Of a stretch of DNA of 32,529 nt, positions 14,047 through 22,116 are shown piece after piece. The notes beneath the pieces were generated by a model. That model was not told the origin of the DNA. It searched no databases and was given only the letters and a program-made list of their open reading frames with translations. The position numbers and the translations under genes were made by a program. Origin of the DNA: Clostridia bacterium (lineage in GTDB: Bacteria > Bacillota_A > Clostridia > Christensenellales > Aristaeellaceae); NCBI GenBank assembly GCA_017399225.1, contig JAFQEB010000073.1, forward strand, positions 1 to 32,529, given 5' to 3'. Within the stretch, counting starts at the first letter, position 1. The number at the start of each line of letters is the position of its first letter.

Positions 14047-14075
14047 ATGATAAACCGTCCGGGATGATGTGTCAA
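14047..14075 (-). promoter_or_regulatory. promoter of murG
   Basis: The minus strand has TTGACA (14070-14075), 17 bases, TATCAT (14047-14052), about 45 bases ahead of ATG 14001. Confidence 0.8.
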
Positions 14076-14097
14076 GCCCAAAGGGAAGCGGCACATC

Positions 14098-14126
14098 TTG
14101 TCCGGCGGGGCGATCTGTGCTATACT
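14098..14126 (+). promoter_or_regulatory. promoter of the DUF3842 gene
   Basis: TTGTCC (14098-14103), 17 bases and TATACT (14121-14126) lie 30 bases before ATG 14157, divergent from the murG promoter. Confidence 0.7.
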
Positions 14127-14156
14127 GGGCGCAGGATATGGATGGGAGGTCATCGT

Positions 14157-14564
14157 ATGAACATGCTTGTCATCGACGCCCAGGGCGGCGGTATGGGGCG
14201 TATGCTGGTGGAGGGCCTTAAAAAGGCGCTGCCGGAACAGCCGATCACCGCTGTGGGAACCAATGCCCTGGCTACCGCCGCGATGCTCAAGGCCGGCGCG
14301 GATCAGGCCGCCACGGGAGAAAATGCCATCCGTGTCTGCGCGGCGAAGGCGGATATCATCCTCGCGCCCATCGGCATGGTGCTGGCGGACGCGATGCTGG
14401 GCGAGGTGACGGCGGAAATGGCTGCTGCCATCGGCCGGAGCCCGGCGCACAGGATCCTGCTTCCCGTCAGCCGCTGCCAGACCAGCGTCGTGGGCGTTAT
14501 GAAGATGACCATGGCGGAGGCAGTGGAGAAGGCCGTGGCGGAGGCGGCGGAGAGAATGAAATGA
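14157..14564 (+). CDS. DUF3842 family protein
   Basis: A 135-residue protein starting MNMLVIDAQGGGMGRMLVEGLKKALP, a nucleotide-binding-like strand-glycine loop-helix typical of DUF3842, a family seen mostly in Clostridia and of unknown function. VGTNALATAAMLKAGADQAATGENAI and ADIILAPIGMVLADAMLGEVT resemble a Rossmann-type fold. VSRCQTSVVGVM near the end is also conserved in the family as I recall it. GGAGG stands seven bases before ATG 14157; the frame upstream is non-coding and crosses the divergent murG promoter. It appears to be a single-gene unit. Confidence 0.85.
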   Translation: MNMLVIDAQGGGMGRMLVEGLKKALPEQPITAVGTNALATAAMLKAGADQAATGENAIRVCAAKADIILAPIGMVLADAMLGEVTAEMAAAIGRSPAHRILLPVSRCQTSVVGVMKMTMAEAVEKAVAEAAERMK

Positions 14565-14598
14565 AAAATGGAAAGTGAAAAATGAAAAGTGAAAAGTG
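14565..14598. repeat. purine-rich short repeats GTGAAAAATGAAAAGTG
   Basis: Directly after the DUF3842 stop, the heptamer-like unit AAAxTGA/GTGAAAA repeats about four times. Similar simple repeats (AATGAATAATGAATAGTG) occur in the aroF-aroB gap. On the minus strand they supply the T-rich tail of the hairpin at 14599. Confidence 0.6.
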
Positions 14599-14631
14599 AC
14601 AGGGGCGGTCCCGCTGTGGGGCTGCCCCTGT
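14599..14631. terminator. shared terminator of the DUF3842 and cupin genes
   Basis: ACAGGGGC/GCCCCTGT with additional inner pairing (GTCCC/GGGGC) lies between two convergent genes. TTGATTATT follows on the plus strand and CACTTTTCACTTTTC on the minus strand. Confidence 0.75.
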
Positions 14632-14634
14632 TGA

Positions 14635-15093
14635 TTATTCATCCTGATAATAGTCCACATTCGCGTCAAGCGGATAGACGCGGTTGACGTCCTTGCCCCA
14701 TACGGCGAGCTTGCCGGAGTCGGGGTAGAGGCATACGTCTAGGTCGTGGATGACGTCGAAGTCAATGTAGACGAGGGGTTCTGCGCCGGTATTGGTCAGC
14801 TTGTGAGCGCCCTCCGGTCCGGCGGGGAAGTGCAGGAAGTCCCCGGCGGCGACGGCTTTCATCCCCTCCGGCGTTCGGAGGGCGCCCTGTCCGGAGAGAA
14901 TGTGGAAGCTTTCCTCGTCCTTGAAGTGATAATGGTAGGGGTAGGCGGATTTCCCCGGCGGGATTTCATACACGCACAGGAGGCTCCCGCCTTGGCCGCG
15001 CCCCACGAAGGTGCGCTTCACGTACTCGTAATCTCCGTGGGCATGGTGGGATACGCGCATGTCCTCCATGCGCATGTGCAGGATGCCGGGCAT
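14635..15093 (-). CDS. cupin-domain protein
   Basis: The 152-residue protein holds one cupin barrel. Motif 1 is YPYHYHFKDEESFHILSGQG (about residues 51-70) with the metal-binding His-x-His...Glu...His pattern. Motif 2 follows around GDFLHFPAGPEGAHKLTNTG with its His. Such proteins bind a metal and small sugar or acid ligands and may be isomerases, dioxygenases or storage-type binders; the substrate is not clear. GGGAGG lies seven bases before ATG 15093. It follows the SpoIID gene by 33 bases on the same strand and could be co-transcribed with it. Confidence 0.85.
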   Translation of the reverse strand: MPGILHMRMEDMRVSHHAHGDYEYVKRTFVGRGQGGSLLCVYEIPPGKSAYPYHYHFKDEESFHILSGQGALRTPEGMKAVAAGDFLHFPAGPEGAHKLTNTGAEPLVYIDFDVIHDLDVCLYPDSGKLAVWGKDVNRVYPLDANVDYYQDE

Positions 15094-15126
15094 ATGGGTA
15101 CCTCCCTTATTTCGTCAGTATACGGG

Positions 15127-16977
15127 TCAGGGGCTTTTGCGGAGGGCAGCGGAGGGCGTGGGCGTCGGGGCCGGCGTGGCGGATACGGGCGGTTGCTCAG
15201 CGTCCGTTACCGGCTCCAGGAAGCTGACCATTACATAGCCCTCGATCACGTCGGTCTTGACCTTCACCCACTCGGGGTTCTCGCAGGTCTCCAGCACGAT
15301 CAGCTGCTGGTACTTGTACAGCCTGCGGAGGATCTCGGAGGCCTGGGAGGGCTCCTTGCGCAGGTTGAGGCTGCTGTCATCGGCGATGCCCATCACGGCG
15401 GCGACGTATGCGCCCTCGGGCAGCTCGTCCGTGGTGACAGGCATGAGGGTGGGCCGGGGCGTGGGGGTCGCGGGCGGCGCCAGGGTGGCGGCCAGGGCCG
15501 GGGGCGGCGTGGGCAGCACGGCCTTGCCGGACTGGATGCGCATCAGCGTTACGCCGGGATAGTAGAACGCCATGATCTCATGGAACTGCTTGCCGTACTG
15601 GCCGGCCATCCACTGGGCGCCGCGCTGGCTCATGCCGACGCCGTGGCCGTAGCGCCGCGCCTGCAGGATGAAGTGCGTGTCCGTTTCGGTCAGGGTGGTC
15701 AACTCGTTATGGGAGCTGCCGTTGATGGTCAGGCCCAGGGCGTCGAGCACGTCCGGGAAAAGCCGCAGGGTGACGGTCGAAGTCTGGCTTGCAGGCGTGA
15801 AGTCCGACAGGACGGGCGTGGGCTCCGGCGTCACGGTCACCGTGGGGGTGGGCGTAGGCTCCGGGGTCGCGGTGGGCGTGGGGGTCGCGAAGAAGTAGAA
15901 CTCCTCCTCCGGCGTGGCGGCGGGGGTCGGCGTGGCCGGGAGGATCAGCCTGCGGCCGGACCAGGTGAAGGTGACCGTCAGCTCGGTGTAAAGGCGGCTG
16001 GGGTCTGCAAAGGCGGGCTTGCCCAGCGACATGGCGGAGATCCCGTCGATGCGCAGGTGCTCCATCGCGGGCAGGAAGCCCTGCAGCGCCATTTCCGGGG
16101 CGAGGGCGTCAAAGAGCAGCTGCCGGAAGGGGGTGTACACCTGACCGTCCTTGGCGATCTTCGCCGTGCGGACAACGCTTTCGGGGTTTTCCACGTCATA
16201 GGGGTCGTCCGTCATGCGGTAGTAATCCCAGTCGCCACGGCCGGTCCAGACATGCTGCACCAGCTCGGTCTGCCCGCCGTTGGAGGCGCTGTAGTAGCAG
16301 GTGGCCAGCGCGCCCTTGTAGGTGCCCACCACGCCTGCGGTCTCCTCCACGGCGCGGATGGCGTTGGTATAGCTGTAATTCACACCCTTGAAGACCTGAT
16401 CGTTGGTGGTGTCCACCACGTCGTAATCCCGGTTGCTGCCCAGCTTGTTCAGCGCGTAGGTACGGGCGCATACCGCCTGTGCCTTCAGGGCCTCCAGGGG
16501 GAAGTATTCGCTCATCTCATAGGGTACTACGCCCAGCAGGTATTCCTCGACGTTGATGGTGAGGATGGGCCGCAGCACGCCGCTGTCCACCGTCAGGGCC
16601 AGGGTGCCGGGATACAGGGGGCCGTTTTTTTCAAAGCGCAGGCCGGTGCGATCCTTGCCGCTGTCATTGCGCACAAAGGTCAGGGAAGCACCTGCCCGCA
16701 GGCGCATCCCCTCGTAGAACAGGTAGATCTCTCCTTCGCGCACCTGCACGGAGACCTCTGCCCCCTGGGGGAAGGCCATCAGCACCTCGCCCTCCACGGC
16801 GGCGGTGTAGAGCCCGTCCAGCACCAGGTCGGCGCGGTCAGTCAGGTTCAGGCGGCGCAGCAGCACCCGCACGTCAGGGGCGGGGGAATCGTCGGTGACA
16901 GCCGTCTCCGCTGCTGCAAAGAGGGGCAGCAGCGTCAGGCAGAGCAGCAGGCACAGGGCCCGGAAAAATCGCTTCAT
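15127..16977 (-). CDS. SpoIID/LytB-domain exported protein with C-terminal SH3 domain
   Basis: The 616-residue protein begins with a signal peptide (MKRFFRALCLLLCLTLLPLFAAA). SpoIID proteins are lytic transglycosylases that trim peptidoglycan after stem peptides are removed; in spore formers they help engulfment. The domain shows INVEEYLLGVVPYEMSEYFPLEALKAQAVCARTYAL, with the Glu of the PYEM region as probable catalytic residue, and YGHGVGMSQRGAQWMAGQYGKQFHEIMAFYYPG. Between these halves lies an unusual linker at about residues 345-400 made of PT, TPTPTATPEPTP repeats. A second proline/threonine linker precedes an SH3-like cell-wall-binding domain (SLNLRKEPSQASEILRRLYKYQQLIVLE), and a third forms the C-terminus. 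ATG 16977 is chosen because it starts the signal peptide and GGAGG lies ten bases ahead. B. subtilis SpoIID is about 340 residues, so the extra length comes from the linkers and SH3 domain. Confidence 0.88.
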   Translation of the reverse strand: MKRFFRALCLLLCLTLLPLFAAAETAVTDDSPAPDVRVLLRRLNLTDRADLVLDGLYTAAVEGEVLMAFPQGAEVSVQVREGEIYLFYEGMRLRAGASLTFVRNDSGKDRTGLRFEKNGPLYPGTLALTVDSGVLRPILTINVEEYLLGVVPYEMSEYFPLEALKAQAVCARTYALNKLGSNRDYDVVDTTNDQVFKGVNYSYTNAIRAVEETAGVVGTYKGALATCYYSASNGGQTELVQHVWTGRGDWDYYRMTDDPYDVENPESVVRTAKIAKDGQVYTPFRQLLFDALAPEMALQGFLPAMEHLRIDGISAMSLGKPAFADPSRLYTELTVTFTWSGRRLILPATPTPAATPEEEFYFFATPTPTATPEPTPTPTVTVTPEPTPVLSDFTPASQTSTVTLRLFPDVLDALGLTINGSSHNELTTLTETDTHFILQARRYGHGVGMSQRGAQWMAGQYGKQFHEIMAFYYPGVTLMRIQSGKAVLPTPPPALAATLAPPATPTPRPTLMPVTTDELPEGAYVAAVMGIADDSSLNLRKEPSQASEILRRLYKYQQLIVLETCENPEWVKVKTDVIEGYVMVSFLEPVTDAEQPPVSATPAPTPTPSAALRKSP

Positions 16978-17040
16978 TCGATAACGTCCTCCCATTCGGT
17001 TCGTTCAGGGATCGTACCGTATCCATTCATTCGTTCACGA

Positions 17041-17072
17041 TAAAAACGGATGACAACTACATTATCATCCGT
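17041..17072 (-). terminator. terminator after the AraC-family gene
   Basis: Stem ACGGATGA/TCATCCGT with an 11-base loop is followed on the minus strand by TTTTTA. It lies 12 bases past the AraC stop. Confidence 0.8.
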
Positions 17073-17083
17073 ATGGAAGATAT

Positions 17084-18163
17084 TTATACCTCTTTTGACG
17101 CCACGGCAAATTCGCCGGGGGTCATGCCGGTGTACTTCTTGAACACCTGGCAGAAGTAGCTCTTATTGGGGTAGCCGCAGGCGGCGCTGAGCTCCGCCAG
17201 GGACATTTCCTCCGGGCCGGAGAGGATGTACTGGGCCTTCTCCATCCGGGTACGGGTGAGGAAGGTGGAGAAGTGCTGGCCCGTCTTTTCGTGGAAGAGG
17301 CGGCAGAAATAGGCCGGGGTCAGCCCCAGCGAGCGGCTCAGGTTGGCCTGGGAGTAGGGGAGAGAGCAGTCCTGGCGGATGGACTCGATCACCCGATCCA
17401 CCGGTGCGCCGTTGAGCGGCGGGGGGCAGGCCCGCAGCAGGCTCTGCAGGGACGCCAGCCAGGTCAGAAGGGCCTCCCGGGGGTGGCGGGTCATTTCGTT
17501 CAGGCTCAGCTGCGCCGTCAGGGCCCGCAGGGACAGCTCCGCGTGCTGGCTCCAGATGGCCTCGATCACCAGCGGCACGAAGCCGAAGCACACCCGGCCC
17601 AGCTCCGTTTCCGTCCGCAGGGCGCGGGAAACATAGCCGCCCAGCACTGCATACTGGCGGCGCTTGATGCTGGTTTGCAGATGGCTGCGGTGGGTGTGGG
17701 CCTGGGGGCCGTCAATGGGGGATACCCTTGCCCACCAGTCGGAGATCTCCCGCATGGGGGCCAGGTGAGCGATCCATTCGCTGCTGCGGGGGAATTCCTC
17801 GCCGATAAACATGGTGCCGTCCTGCTCCAGGTTGACCGAGGCGTGCTCCATCAGCGCATGGGCGCACAGCCACAATACCGTATCCCGGTGCACCCGGGCG
17901 GGAAAACGGGTCAGGGCCAGCATGATGGTCATCACGTCGCCGTCGGCGGAAAAGCAGGCTGCCGCAGCGCCGGCTGCCGCCATGGTGCTTTCCACACCCT
18001 CCAAAAGGGCCTCGCGCTGGTCGTCCGTCAGCGGCACGTCGGCCTCCCAGCGGATCAGCCGCCAGGCATGGACGCCCTCGTCCTCCGGGCAGTCCGCTCC
18101 GGGATCGCCCGCCAGCAGCGCCGCCATGGAGCGGATCAGGGTATTCTCGCGATCATCAGGCAT
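17084..18163 (-). CDS. AraC-family transcriptional regulator
   Basis: The 359-residue protein ends in the two helix-turn-helix AraC domain. The first part is YSQANLSRSLGLTPAYFCRLFHEKTGQHFSTFLTRTRMEKAQYIL, and the second is MSLAELSAACGYPNKSYFCQVFKKYTGMTPGEF. The first 240 residues contain no recognisable cupin or periplasmic-binding domain; they are helical and likely sense an intracellular ligand or mediate dimerisation. Regulators of this kind often control adjacent glycosidase or sugar-transport genes, and a GH43 gene lies just upstream on the same strand. ATG 18163 is preferred because GGAGAG lies six bases ahead; a start 12 codons earlier has no ribosome site. Confidence 0.87.
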   Translation of the reverse strand: MPDDRENTLIRSMAALLAGDPGADCPEDEGVHAWRLIRWEADVPLTDDQREALLEGVESTMAAAGAAAACFSADGDVMTIMLALTRFPARVHRDTVLWLCAHALMEHASVNLEQDGTMFIGEEFPRSSEWIAHLAPMREISDWWARVSPIDGPQAHTHRSHLQTSIKRRQYAVLGGYVSRALRTETELGRVCFGFVPLVIEAIWSQHAELSLRALTAQLSLNEMTRHPREALLTWLASLQSLLRACPPPLNGAPVDRVIESIRQDCSLPYSQANLSRSLGLTPAYFCRLFHEKTGQHFSTFLTRTRMEKAQYILSGPEEMSLAELSAACGYPNKSYFCQVFKKYTGMTPGEFAVASKEV

Positions 18164-18262
18164 GTCATACTCTCCACATCGATCATAAATAGACTTCATT
18201 TGTGCAGCAAAAACGCGGTCGCGCCTGTCATGGGGACGGGCGTGCCGCGAAATATCCGGCCA

Positions 18263-18268
18263 ATTATA
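18263..18268 (-). promoter_or_regulatory. candidate -10 box for the AraC-family gene
   Basis: A perfect TATAAT on the minus strand lies in an AT-rich pocket, 100 bases ahead of ATG 18163. No convincing -35 box is seen 16-18 bases upstream, so an activator may be needed. The rest of the 18164-18348 gap shows nothing recognisable. Confidence 0.35.
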
Positions 18269-18348
18269 TTTTAATCGAAACCGCGTGTTTTGAAAAGAGG
18301 TTTATGCTGATTTGTTGCATTTTGTCATATATGCACAAGATAACCGCC

Positions 18349-19749
18349 TCAGGTTTCCAGCGTTATGCAGCGCAGCGCTGCCGGGCCGTGGCCGCGGAAG
18401 ACGAGGTACAGGGCCTGAATGCCGTCGGGGATGGCCGCGTCGCAGCGGTATTCCGTCCACACATTGTCAAAACCCACGGGGATCTCGCCCAGGGTCTCGC
18501 CGTCCCAGGCGGTGCGCACCTCAAACTCGCCGCTGCAGTAGCCGCGGGTCTGGATGCGGACGCCCTTGACGCCCTTGCAGTCGAAATACTTGAAGCCGAT
18601 GGTGGTGCCGTCGAAAATATTGGCAATGTGACCGTCGATCTTGTCGCCGTCCTTGCCGTCCTGGGTGATGCAGGGCGCGCCGGGCTTGCCGACGATGAGG
18701 CGGGGCTCGCGCTCAAAGAGGTGGCAGGCGATGTAGGCGGGATAGGTGCCCTCGGCTTTCAGGGGGCCGCCGTTGAGGCCGCAGGAGGTGATCTCCGCCT
18801 GGATGATGGAGCCATCCTCCCGGAAGGAGATCGGCTCGGCGCAGCCCTGGCGGCTGTACCAGTGGTTGTTGGTGTGGCGGTGGTAGAAGATGTACCACTG
18901 GCCGTTCACCTCGACCATGCCGCCGTGGTTGTTGCTGCCGGCGACGGCGGGCATATCGGCGGGCTTGTAGGTGTCGATGTGCAGATCGGCGTTGGACACC
19001 ACCACGCCGCCGTAGCGGAAGCCCGCGTTGGGCTTGTCGGAGGTGGCGTAGCACAATTCGTGCATCACCGTGGAGGAGTACACGAAGTAGTAGGTATCGC
19101 CCTTCTTGCGGATGGAGGAGGCCTCGAAGAAGGCGTGGCCCTCATAGCCCGTGCCCTCGGCGTACTCCACGCCGGGCACCACGAAGACCGGCTCCTCGGC
19201 GATGGTCAGCATGTCGCTCTCCAGCAGCGTGCACATCGCGCCGTGACGGCTCTTGTCGCCCCGGCCGCAGAAGCCCGTGTACAGCCAGGTCTTCTCGCCC
19301 TCGGTCAGCACCGCGGGGTCAAACTGCGGCTCGTCGCCCTGGCGTTCGCCCAGGCGCGTGCCGTCCTTGTAATGCACATAGCCCAGGAACTTGTACTTGC
19401 CCGCCGGGGAATCGCACACGGCGACGGACACCACCGGGAACTTGTCCAGCGCGTAGTACAGGTACCAGCGGCCGTCGGGGCCCTGGGTCACGTCGGGGGC
19501 ATAGAGGCAGGCCCGGCCGTCGGCATTGAGAGGATCGGCGTCCCGCTCGTAGATCACACCCTCGCAGCGCCAGTCACTGAGGTCATCCACCGGCGCGGAC
19601 CAGCACATGTAGTCCCCCTGGCAGAAGACCCAGCCGTTGAACTGGTCGTGAGAGCCGTACACATATACGCGATCGCCATACACATGGGGCTCGCCGTCGG
19701 GAATGTACTCCCAGGAGGGCATGTAGGGGTTGAAGGCCTGCTTTTTCAT
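18349..19749 (-). CDS. GH43 glycosidase with C-terminal carbohydrate-binding-like domain
   Basis: The 466-residue protein starts with a GH43 propeller: NPYMPSWEYIPDGEPHVYGDRVYVYGSHD (catalytic-base Asp at residue 18), LYAPDVTQGPDGRWYLYYAL (pKa-modulating Asp), and GHAFFEASSIRKKGDTYYFVYSS (probable general-acid Glu). SNNHGGMVEVNGQWYIFYHRH follows. The last 130 residues (FDGTTIGFKYFDCKGVKGVRIQTRGYCSGEFEVRTAWDGETLGEIPV) look like a CBM6-type beta-sandwich. There is no signal peptide. Such enzymes usually act on arabinoxylan or arabinan oligosaccharides; the specificity is not known. ATG 19749 has AAAGGTG upstream. The gene starts 14 bases after aroB, so it may be read from the aro promoter, an odd pairing. 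Confidence 0.87.
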   Translation of the reverse strand: MKKQAFNPYMPSWEYIPDGEPHVYGDRVYVYGSHDQFNGWVFCQGDYMCWSAPVDDLSDWRCEGVIYERDADPLNADGRACLYAPDVTQGPDGRWYLYYALDKFPVVSVAVCDSPAGKYKFLGYVHYKDGTRLGERQGDEPQFDPAVLTEGEKTWLYTGFCGRGDKSRHGAMCTLLESDMLTIAEEPVFVVPGVEYAEGTGYEGHAFFEASSIRKKGDTYYFVYSSTVMHELCYATSDKPNAGFRYGGVVVSNADLHIDTYKPADMPAVAGSNNHGGMVEVNGQWYIFYHRHTNNHWYSRQGCAEPISFREDGSIIQAEITSCGLNGGPLKAEGTYPAYIACHLFEREPRLIVGKPGAPCITQDGKDGDKIDGHIANIFDGTTIGFKYFDCKGVKGVRIQTRGYCSGEFEVRTAWDGETLGEIPVGFDNVWTEYRCDAAIPDGIQALYLVFRGHGPAALRCITLET

Positions 19750-19763
19750 GATGATCGCACCTT

Positions 19764-20834
19764 TCACATCGTCATACCGGTAAAAAAACTGACATCAGTT
19801 TCGTGGATGAAGCATTTTCCGATATGATTCAACGCGATAATGCGCAGCACCTGCCCAAAACTCTTTTTGTCCATAAACATTGCAGAAATGAGCTTTTCCT
19901 CGGGGATGTCGGGCAGCTGCATGGGCATACCCAGGGCGGTGAGCAGCGCGTCGAGGCGCTCGGCCGTGCCGGGGGCGGTCATGCCCTTGCCTTCGGTCAG
20001 GCGGGTCATCAGGTGCATGCCCAGGGAGACCGCCTCGCCGTGGCGGAGTCCCGTGTAATGCTGGCAGGTCTCCACCGCGTGGGCGATGGTGTGCCCGAAG
20101 TTCAGCGTCATGCGAAGGCCGGTGTCGCGCTCGTCCTGGGCCACCACGTCGGCCTTGGCCTGCACGCAGTGCGCGAGGATGGTATCGATCTGCCCCATCA
20201 GGGCTTCGCGGCCGCCGGGGGCGCATGCCTCCAGCAGGGCGAAGAGCTCCGCGTCATTGATGCAGCCGTACTTGACCACCTCGCCCAGGCCGTCGCGCCA
20301 GAACTCATCCGTCAGCGTGGTCAGGGTGTCGGGGTCGATCAGTACGAACTCCGGCTGGTAGAACGCGCCGACCAGGTTCTTGCCCTGGGGCAGATCCACC
20401 GCGACCTTGCCGCCCACGGAGGAATCCACCTGGGCCAGCAGGGTCGTGGGCACCTGGATGAAGCGCACGCCCCGCAGGAAGGTTGCCGCCGCCAGGCCGG
20501 TCAGATCGCCGATGACGCCGCCGCCCAGGGCGATCACCGCATCCTTGCGGGTGATGCGCGCATGGCACAGGAAATCGTACAGATCGCTCAGGCGGGAGAG
20601 GCACTTGGTCTGCTCGCCATGGGGCAGCGTGATGGACTTCACCGTGAGCCCGGCGGCCATCAGGGACTTCACCGCCCGGCTCAGATACAGCGGCGCGACG
20701 TTGTCATCCGTGACCACCGCGACGGTGATCTCCCCCAGCGCCTCCCGGACATACTGCCCGAGGCTGTCCAGCAAACCGCTGCCGATGTGGATGGGGTAGG
20801 AACGTTCTTTCAGCGGAACGGTGATGGTGGGCAT
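19764..20834 (-). CDS. aroB: 3-dehydroquinate synthase
   Basis: AroB converts DAHP to 3-dehydroquinate, the second step of the shikimate pathway, using NAD+ and zinc. The 356 residues fit. The NAD-binding GGGVIGDLTGLAAATFLRGV, DSSVGGKVAVDLPQGKNLVG, and the zinc ligands in GLGEVVKYG, NFGHTIAHAVE and LRHGEAVSLGM are all present. GGAGG lies six bases before ATG 20834; nine extra codons in the open frame lead into a repeat and are not used. It follows aroF, the preceding enzyme of the pathway, after 151 bases filled by AT-rich inverted repeats. Confidence 0.96.
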   Translation of the reverse strand: MPTITVPLKERSYPIHIGSGLLDSLGQYVREALGEITVAVVTDDNVAPLYLSRAVKSLMAAGLTVKSITLPHGEQTKCLSRLSDLYDFLCHARITRKDAVIALGGGVIGDLTGLAAATFLRGVRFIQVPTTLLAQVDSSVGGKVAVDLPQGKNLVGAFYQPEFVLIDPDTLTTLTDEFWRDGLGEVVKYGCINDAELFALLEACAPGGREALMGQIDTILAHCVQAKADVVAQDERDTGLRMTLNFGHTIAHAVETCQHYTGLRHGEAVSLGMHLMTRLTEGKGMTAPGTAERLDALLTALGMPMQLPDIPEEKLISAMFMDKKSFGQVLRIIALNHIGKCFIHETDVSFFTGMTM

Positions 20835-20850
20835 ATGGCACCTCCAGATA

Positions 20851-20975
20851 GTATTATTCATTATTCATTAGCGAAGCGACTTCATTATTCATTATTCATT
20901 TGTGGTTGCCTCCTGTATAGCAGGCAGGGAAAGCACCAGAAATGAATAATGAATAGTGAATAATTTATAATGAAA
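20851..20975. repeat. AT-rich inverted repeats in the aroF-aroB gap
   Basis: ATTATTCATTATTCATT occurs twice at 20852-20900, separated by AGCGAAGCGACTTC. The complementary AATGAATAATGAATAGTGAATAA lies at 20940-20963. About 40 bases of mixed sequence lie between, with CCTCCTGTATAGCAGG forming a small stem. The arms would pair into a long AT hairpin in the aroF-aroB transcript. There is no T-tailed GC stem, so it need not stop transcription. Confidence 0.7.
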
Positions 20976-20985
20976 AGGTGTGCTC

Positions 20986-22002
20986 TCAGAGCTCGCGTCC
21001 GACGGCCTTTGCGATGTTCCTGATGTCCTCCATGACCTCGGCGAAGGCGTCGGGCTTGATGGACTGCGCGCCGTCGCACAGGGCGTGGGCGGGGTCGTTG
21101 TGGACCTCGATCATCAGGCCGTCGGCGCCCACGGCGATGGCCGCGCGGGCCAGGGGCTGCACCATCCAGTACTTGCCGGTGGCGTGGCTGGGGTCGACGA
21201 TGACCGGCAGGTGGCTGAGCTTCTTCACCGCGCAGATGGCGGAGAGGTCGGTGGTGTTGCGGGTGTAGGTCTCAAACGTGCGGATGCCGCGTTCACAGAG
21301 GATGACGTTCTCGTTGCCGCCGGCCATGATGTACTCGGCGGACATCAGCCACTCCTCGATCGTGGCGGAGAGGCCGCGCTTGAGCAGGATGGGCTTGCGG
21401 GTCTGGCCCAGGCGCTTCAGAAGGTCGAAGTTCTGCATGTTGCGCGCGCCGACCTGGATGCAGTCCACCTGATGCTCGAACTTGTCGATGTCGTAGGGGC
21501 TCATCAGCTCCGTCACGATGGGCAGGCCCGTGATCTCGCGGGCGTGGCACAGCAGGTCAAGGCCGCGGTATTCCAGGCCCTGGAAGGAGTAGGGGCTGGT
21601 GCGGGGCTTGAACGCGCCGCCGCGCAGGATGGTCGCGCCGGCCTCCTTCACGCCCTTGGCGACCTCCTCGATCTGCGCTTCGGATTCCACCGAGCAGGGG
21701 CCGGCCATGACCGCCAGCTTGTTGCCGCCGACCACCGCGTCGCCCACCTTCACCTCGCTCGGGCCGGGGTGGAACATACGGTTGGCCTTCTTGAAGGGCT
21801 CGGCGACCTTCATGATGCGCTCCACGCAGCGCAGGGACTCGATCTGCGCCGGGTCGATGCGGCTGGTGTCGCCGATCAGGCCCAGGATGGTCAGGTCGTT
21901 ACCGATCATGGGGTTGACGGTAATGTTGCCCTTGCTGACGATGACGTTCGTTACATAGTCGATCTCCTGACGGGTGGTGCCTTGCTTGAGGACGATAATC
22001 AT
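20986..22002 (-). CDS. aroF: 3-deoxy-7-phosphoheptulonate (DAHP) synthase
   Basis: DAHP synthase joins phosphoenolpyruvate and erythrose 4-phosphate, the entry and main control step of aromatic amino acid synthesis. The 338 residues have an N-terminal ferredoxin-like regulatory domain (MIIVLKQGTTRQEIDYV to about residue 70), as in the Thermotoga/Bacillus type, and then the barrel. The barrel shows LAVMAGPCSVES, RGGAFKPRTSPYSFQG, the metal-site Cys in QVDCIQVGARNMQNFDLL, LLKRGLSATIEEWL, and PVIVDPSHATGK, where His and Asp bind metal. The N-terminal domain normally binds Tyr or Phe for feedback. ATG 22002 has GGGAGG ahead. Upstream lies a Tyr/Phe-rich leader with terminator. It heads the aroF-aroB-GH43 series. 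Confidence 0.96.
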   Translation of the reverse strand: MIIVLKQGTTRQEIDYVTNVIVSKGNITVNPMIGNDLTILGLIGDTSRIDPAQIESLRCVERIMKVAEPFKKANRMFHPGPSEVKVGDAVVGGNKLAVMAGPCSVESEAQIEEVAKGVKEAGATILRGGAFKPRTSPYSFQGLEYRGLDLLCHAREITGLPIVTELMSPYDIDKFEHQVDCIQVGARNMQNFDLLKRLGQTRKPILLKRGLSATIEEWLMSAEYIMAGGNENVILCERGIRTFETYTRNTTDLSAICAVKKLSHLPVIVDPSHATGKYWMVQPLARAAIAVGADGLMIEVHNDPAHALCDGAQSIKPDAFAEVMEDIRNIAKAVGREL

Positions 22003-22035
22003 GGTGTGGTTCCTCCCTTTTTGTTTCAGCGGCAT

Positions 22036-22069
22036 AAAAAATCGCGGGGCCCGCAAAGGAGCCTCCGCG
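22036..22069 (-). terminator. attenuator terminator in the aroF leader
   Basis: On the minus strand CGCGG-A-GGC pairs with GCC-CCGCG, with two more CC/GG pairs, a loop of about five bases and then ATTTTTT. It ends 34 bases before the aroF start codon and downstream of the leader peptide, so without a control it would block aroF expression. Confidence 0.8.
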
Positions 22070-22072
22070 CAT

Positions 22073-22102
22073 CATGTCACAATCCCAGAAAATCAGGACA
22101 TG
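22073..22102 (-). promoter_or_regulatory. possible antiterminator stem of the aroF leader
   Basis: CATGTC (22097-22102) can pair with GACATG (22073-22078). Adjacent CCG (22103-22106 region) can reach CGG at 22065-22067, which belongs to the 5' arm of the terminator. The two structures would then compete. The pairing is short, and the exact alternative fold is inference. Confidence 0.45.
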
Positions 22103-22116
22103 CGGTCAGCTTTTCT

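Noticed and set aside
14746..17043. Plus-strand open frame of 765 codons opposite the cupin and SpoIID genes
   Set aside because: It crosses two genes with clear signal peptide and motif evidence on the other strand. Its composition is typical of a shadow frame in high-GC DNA.
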